Part shown: one piece after another, positions 20,778-21,148 of the stretch
Layout of the letters: each line of letters starts with the position of its first letter
Numbering within the stretch: position 1 is the stretch's first letter
Assembly (NCBI GenBank): GCA_009781925.1
Contig: WQUU01000206.1
Coordinates: 1 to 21,148 of the forward strand
Length of the DNA: 21,148 bases
Origin: Bacillota bacterium
GTDB lineage: Bacteria; Bacillota; Clostridia; Oscillospirales; Oscillospiraceae
Direction of reading: 5' to 3'
Program-made: the position numbers and the translations under genes
The notes under the pieces: generated by a model
The model's input: the letters and a program-made list of their open reading frames with translations, nothing else
Databases searched by the model: none
Told to the model about the DNA's origin: nothing

Positions 20778-20877
20778 GGACTCCTTTCAAGGAGTCCGAC
20801 AAGCGGCAACCAGTGTTTTGGGCATAAAAATAGCGGGTCCGACAAGGGCAACACAAAGTTGCCGCCTGTCGGACCCG
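20778..20877 (-). promoter_or_regulatory. Attenuator upstream of the sigma-like gene
   Basis: On the minus strand, 20867-20877 pairs with 20834-20844 (CGGGTCCGACA and complement) and an inner stem GGCAAC/GTTGCC follows; ATTTTTATG comes next, making a complete intrinsic terminator. A second 9-bp hairpin, GGACTCCTT/AAGGAGTCC, is at 20778-20797. The terminator's 5' arm (20858-20876) can also pair, over 19 bases with two G-U pairs, with a downstream near-copy of its 3' arm at 20792-20810. Confidence 0.7.
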
Positions 20878-20902
20878 TCAAGCATCATAGCGATTACGAA
20901 CT

Positions 20903-20932
20903 GCTATACGGACTCGGTGCGTTGCCTGTCAA
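20903..20932 (-). promoter_or_regulatory. Promoter of the sigma-like gene
   Basis: On the minus strand a perfect TTGACA (20927-20932), an 18-base spacer and TATAGC (20903-20908). The start is expected near 20896, about 20 bases before the terminator stem, so an attenuated transcript would be only about 70 bases long. Confidence 0.65.
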
Positions 20933-20973
20933 GACAAAAATGAGAGGACACCTGCCCGCCTGCTCCGGTCTGT

Positions 20974-21054
20974 TTACGAAGCGAACGTGACCTGTACCCG
21001 CGGGGCCGCAGCCGTTGTCACCACGTCTAATCTTCCCTCCAGACGCTCTATAGT
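20974..21054 (-). pseudogene. 3' fragment of a gene interrupted by a group II intron
   Basis: Directly after the intron's 3' end the minus strand stays open for 26 codons to a TAA at 20974-20976, reading TIERLEGRLDVVTTAAAPR and ending VQVTFAS. It looks like a natural protein C-terminus, but the family is not recognised. The rest of the gene would lie beyond the intron, outside the window. Splicing, if active, could restore the message. Confidence 0.45.
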
Positions 21055-21148
21055 GATAGGTAATCCACCGCTTTTACCTTTATAGAAATTACACCTAAAA
21101 GCAGTCAGAGTGGATTTTCCCCCACTTCACACCGTGCATGCGACTTTC
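21053..21148 (-). mobile_element. 3' end of a group II intron (domains V, partial, and VI)
   Basis: On the minus strand the window edge starts with GAAAGTCGCATGCACGGTGTG, the 3' half of a domain V hairpin (shown here from 21148 down to about 21128). Domain VI follows, with stems ATCCAC/GTGGAT and GCTTTTA/TAAAAGC and a likely bulged branch adenosine in GGATTACCTATC. The 3' splice site is near 21053-21055; the exact base is unsure. The intron-encoded reverse transcriptase would lie outside the window. Confidence 0.7.

Larger units (their letters stand above)
15742..21148 (-). mobile_element. End portion of an integrative/conjugative-type element
   Basis: All recognisable genes here are on the minus strand and belong to mobile-element families: a sigma-70-like regulator, a DinG-type helicase, TnpW and a large serine recombinase placed last, next to the chromosomal rplT operon. 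Together with a group II intron, this matches the terminal module of clostridial conjugative transposons (Tn1549/Tn4451-related types). The outer boundary is inferred at the broken rplT terminator near 15742; the other end lies outside the window. Confidence 0.7.

Noticed and set aside
20780..20886. 33-codon leader peptide frame through the sigma-gene attenuator (MMLDGSDRRQLC...)
   Set aside because: Open and well placed for ribosome-controlled attenuation, but no ribosome binding site precedes its ATG and the codons simply follow the hairpin arms.
1..21148. CRISPR array, tRNA or rRNA genes
   Set aside because: No regularly spaced repeats and no tRNA-like cloverleaf or rRNA sequence were seen on either strand.

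Overview
The window looks like a chromosomal stretch of a GC-rich Clostridia-class Firmicute, probably of the Oscillospirales type. This rests on Gram-positive ribosome binding sites (GGAGG-like), TTGACA/TATAAT promoters, an infC-rpmI-rplT operon with a transcribed leader, 2-hydroxyacyl-CoA dehydratase activase-family genes and a clostridial type of integrative element. No rRNA, tRNA gene or CRISPR array is visible.

Layout. (1) 1-2773: divergent housekeeping pair, cca (minus) and murC (plus), separated by a large inverted repeat and a clear murC promoter. (2) 2923-3545: a compact toxin-antitoxin module (Phd/YefM-like antitoxin, RelE/ParE-like toxin) with its own promoter. (3) 3614-5541: an M20 amidohydrolase and thiamine pyrophosphokinase. 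(4) 5584-12806: a co-directional cluster holding a two-ASKHA-domain dehydratase activase, a membrane-anchored WG-repeat protein broken near its C-terminus by a frameshift in a perfect hairpin, a dehydratase-like Fe-S protein, a 50-aa protein and a GNAT acetyltransferase. (5) 12795-14358: a roughly 98-bp direct duplication of the infC promoter and first leader segment. It brackets an AT-rich CPBP membrane protease gene and gene relics, which looks like an insertion just upstream of infC. (6) 14270-15714: infC-rpmI-rplT, with a terminator-ended leader, an AUC start for IF-3 and palindromic repeats inside the operon. (7) 15742-21148: the end of an integrative/conjugative-type element on the minus strand, read from its inner side outward: a group II intron 3' end, a gene 3' fragment, a sigma-70-like regulator behind an attenuator, a hairpin-rich untranslated stretch, a DinG/XPD-like helicase, TnpW and a large serine recombinase. 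The element abuts the rplT terminator, whose expected T-tract is missing.

Recurring theme. GTAGGGG-type palindromic repeats occur at several loci (49-78, 1256-1333, 4824-4855, 15042-15103). At three of these places the adjacent gene (cca, the M20 gene, infC) takes its stop codon from the edge of the repeat.

Limits. All functions are assigned by reading motifs, without database searches. Promoters, hairpins and boundaries were located by eye. Ends of mobile segments are inferences.
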